Shown: piece by piece, positions 7,684-9,108 of the stretch
Layout of the letters: each line of letters begins with the position of its first letter
Numbering within the stretch: position 1 is the stretch's first letter
Origin: an uncultured Eubacteriales bacterium
Lineage (GTDB): Bacteria > Bacillota > Clostridia > Oscillospirales > Oscillospiraceae
Reading direction: 5' to 3'
DNA: 9,108 nucleotides
NCBI GenBank assembly: GCA_900554625.1
Contig: USHP01000056.1
Coordinates: forward strand, 1 to 9,108
The notes under the pieces: generated by a model
Seen by the model: only the letters and a program-made list of their open reading frames with translations
What the model was told of the DNA's origin: nothing
Databases searched by the model: none
Program-made: the position numbers and the translations under genes

Positions 7684-7691
7684 AGAAAGGA
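7684..7691 (+). promoter_or_regulatory. Ribosome binding site of rsfS
   Basis: AGAAAGGA lies 8 bases before the ATG at 7700 and selects it over the earlier in-frame ATG at 7640, which sits inside nadD-yqeK and has no such site. Confidence 0.8.
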
Positions 7692-7699
7692 AAGATGAT

Positions 7700-8062
7700 A
7701 TGTTAACACCCAGAGAGATAGCCATTGAAGTGACCAAAGCGCTGGATGCCAAGAAAGGTATGGATATTAAACTGCTGAGAATTGATGATGTCAGCAGTCT
7801 GGCAGACTACTTTTTGATCTGTACCGGCACTTCCAATACCCATGTCAAAACGCTGTGCGACTATGCAGAGTACACGTTGGAACAGCTGGGAGAACCGATG
7901 CTGGGACGGGAAGGCCACCGTGGAAGCGCTTGGGAACTGCTGGACTATGGTACCATTGTGGTTCATGTGTTTACGGTAGAAGCCCGAAAGTTCTATGACC
8001 TGGAGCGTCTTTGGGCTGATGCAGAAGTTGTTGACCTGAAAGAAATTATTGTCGAGGAATAA
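7700..8062 (+). CDS. rsfS: Ribosomal silencing factor RsfS (RsfA/YbeB/Iojap family)
   Basis: RsfS binds ribosomal protein uL14 on the 50S subunit and blocks joining with the 30S, slowing translation when nutrients run low. From the chosen ATG it is 120 residues, the usual family size. Family-typical stretches are SLADYFLICTGTSNTHV (about 33-49), the EGHRGSAWELLDYG block around 71-84, VVHVF, and RKFYDLERLWADA near the C-terminus. The ATG at 7640 would add 20 residues unlike the family, so 7700 is preferred. The gene begins 28 bases after nadD-yqeK, a neighbour order conserved in many Firmicutes, and is followed 27 bases later by leuS. Confidence 0.96.
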   Translation: MLTPREIAIEVTKALDAKKGMDIKLLRIDDVSSLADYFLICTGTSNTHVKTLCDYAEYTLEQLGEPMLGREGHRGSAWELLDYGTIVVHVFTVEARKFYDLERLWADAEVVDLKEIIVEE

Positions 8063-8072
8063 CTCGATTTGT

Positions 8073-8079
8073 AGGAAGG
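8073..8079 (+). promoter_or_regulatory. Ribosome binding site of leuS
   Basis: AGGAAGG lies 10 bases before the ATG at 8090, within the 27-base gap after rsfS. The gap is too short to hold a T-box leader or a terminator. Confidence 0.75.
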
Positions 8080-8089
8080 TGTATTCGCC

Positions 8090-9108
8090 ATGAATTACGA
8101 TTTTGCAAACATTGAGGCCAAGTGGCAGAAGATTTGGGAGGAGAAAAAGCTCTATGCGGCCCAGGACGGCGGTGAAAAGGAAAAGTTCTATGCACTGGTA
8201 GAATTTCCTTATCCCAGTGCAGCTGGCCTGCATGTAGGCCATCCTCGGCCTTACACAGCGATGGACATCATTGCCCGGAAAAAACGTATGGCGGGCATGA
8301 ATGTGCTGTTCCCGATGGGTTATGATGCCTTTGGCCTTCCCACTGAGAACTTCGCCATTAAGAATCACATCCACCCCCGGATTGTTACGGAAAATAACAT
8401 TAAGAATTTCCGTCGTCAGCTGAAGGCTCTAGGTTACAGCTTCGACTGGGATCGGGAAATCAATACCACTGACCCCAAGTACTTTAAGTGGACCCAGTGG
8501 ATTTTCCTGCAGCTGTATAAAAATGGCTTGGCGTATAAGGCAAAAATGCCTGTCAACTGGTGCACCAGCTGTAAGTGCGTCCTTGCCAATGAAGAAGTGG
8601 TGGAAGGCGTTTGCGAGCGCTGTGGTGCTCCGGTGGTTCGGAAGGAAAAGAGCCAGTGGATGCTGAGAATCACCAAGTATGCGGATCGTCTGATTGATGA
8701 CCTGGAGGGCCTGGACTTCATCGATCGCGTGAAAGCCCAGCAGACCAACTGGATCGGCCGCAGCCATGGTGCAGAAGTGAAATTCCGCTCCACGCTGGGT
8801 GATGAGATTCTGGTTTACACCACCCGCCCGGATACTCTGTTCGGAGCAACCTATATGGTGCTGTCTCCGGAGCATCCTCTGGTTGCCAAGTGGATGGACA
8901 AACTGAACAATGTGCCTGAAATCAAGGCATACCAGGCTGCCGCTGCTGCAAAGTCCGATTTGGAGCGTACTGAACTGAATAAAGAAAAGACCGGCGTAAA
9001 GCTCGATGGTGTAATGGGAATTAACCCGGTTAACGGCAAAGAAATCCCCATCTTCATTTCCGACTACGTCTTGTCTACTTATGGTACGGGCGCCATTATG
9101 GCTGTGCC
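8090..9108 (+). CDS. leuS: Leucyl-tRNA synthetase, N-terminal part, truncated by the window end
   Basis: LeuRS attaches leucine to tRNA-Leu and edits mischarged tRNA. The window ends after 339 full codons of a protein that normally has roughly 800-870. Residues 1-60 begin the class I Rossmann fold, with the HIGH-type motif HVGH (48-51) in [35 protein letters not shown] follows (about 75-89); a tryptophan-alanine version of this stretch (GWDAFGLPAEN) is common elsewhere. A zinc-binding insertion carries cysteines C158, C161, C175 and C178 around [10 protein letters not shown]. The CP1 editing domain starts near 225, with the threonine-rich TTRPDT (244-249) and YGTGAIMAV (331-339). The KMSKS motif would lie beyond the window. 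It is the seventh gene of the run. Confidence 0.97.
   Translation, partial: MNYDFANIEAKWQKIWEEKKLYAAQDGGEKEKFYALVEFPYPSAAGLHVGHPRPYTAMDIIARKKRMAGMNVLFPMGYDAFGLPTENFAIKNHIHPRIVTENNIKNFRRQLKALGYSFDWDREINTTDPKYFKWTQWIFLQLYKNGLAYKAKMPVNWCTSCKCVLANEEVVEGVCERCGAPVVRKEKSQWMLRITKYADRLIDDLEGLDFIDRVKAQQTNWIGRSHGAEVKFRSTLGDEILVYTTRPDTLFGATYMVLSPEHPLVAKWMDKLNNVPEIKAYQAAAAAKSDLERTELNKEKTGVKLDGVMGINPVNGKEIPIFISDYVLSTYGTGAIMAV

Noticed and set aside
7640..7699. A longer rsfS start at the ATG at 7640
   Set aside because: It overlaps nadD-yqeK by 32 bases, lacks a ribosome binding site and adds 20 residues unlike RsfS; the ATG at 7700 has a good site and fits the family length.
7703..8374. A 223-codon open frame on the - strand across rsfS and the start of leuS
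   Set aside because: It is in register with both sense genes and spans their junction. It shows no domain, and both sense genes are clearly real.

Overview
This 9.1 kb window looks like the chromosome of a Gram-positive anaerobe of the class Clostridia, most likely near the Oscillospiraceae/Ruminococcaceae. The reasons are strong AAAGGAGG-type ribosome binding sites, an FtsY without a long acidic N-terminal domain, an SMC of clostridial type, and a YqeK-type HD domain joined to NadD. The assignment rests on protein style and gene order, not on a database search. All real genes lie on the + strand.

Layout. Positions 1-687 hold the C-terminal part of a family GT10 (fucosyltransferase-like) gene that enters from the left. 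Its codon use differs from everything downstream, and a strong 16-bp hairpin terminator (711-754) closes it. A good sigma-A-type promoter (TTGCAA, 17 bp, TATAAT; 788-816) then opens a tightly packed run of seven genes: smc (853-4425), ftsY (4445-5350), rdgB (5369-5968), yhbY (5962-6435), a nadD-yqeK fusion (6472-7671), rsfS (7700-8062) and leuS (8090 to beyond the window end). Gaps are -7 to 36 bases and no terminator is visible inside the run, so it is probably one operon that continues to the right.

How the genes fit together. This is a growth and housekeeping operon: chromosome condensation (SMC), SRP-dependent membrane targeting (FtsY), nucleotide-pool cleaning (RdgB), ribosome biogenesis and silencing (YhbY, RsfS), NAD synthesis with dinucleotide-polyphosphate breakdown (NadD-YqeK) and leucyl-tRNA charging (LeuRS). 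It appears to join two gene groups that Bacillus subtilis keeps apart: smc-ftsY, and yqeI(yhbY)-nadD-yqeK-rsfS.

I found no phage, insertion sequence, CRISPR, toxin-antitoxin or defence system, and no convincing undescribed system. The points most worth a second look are the NadD-YqeK fusion with a possible relic internal start, the foreign-looking GT10 gene, the basic tail of YhbY, the leuS gene without a T-box leader, and a small dyad at the predicted smc transcription start.
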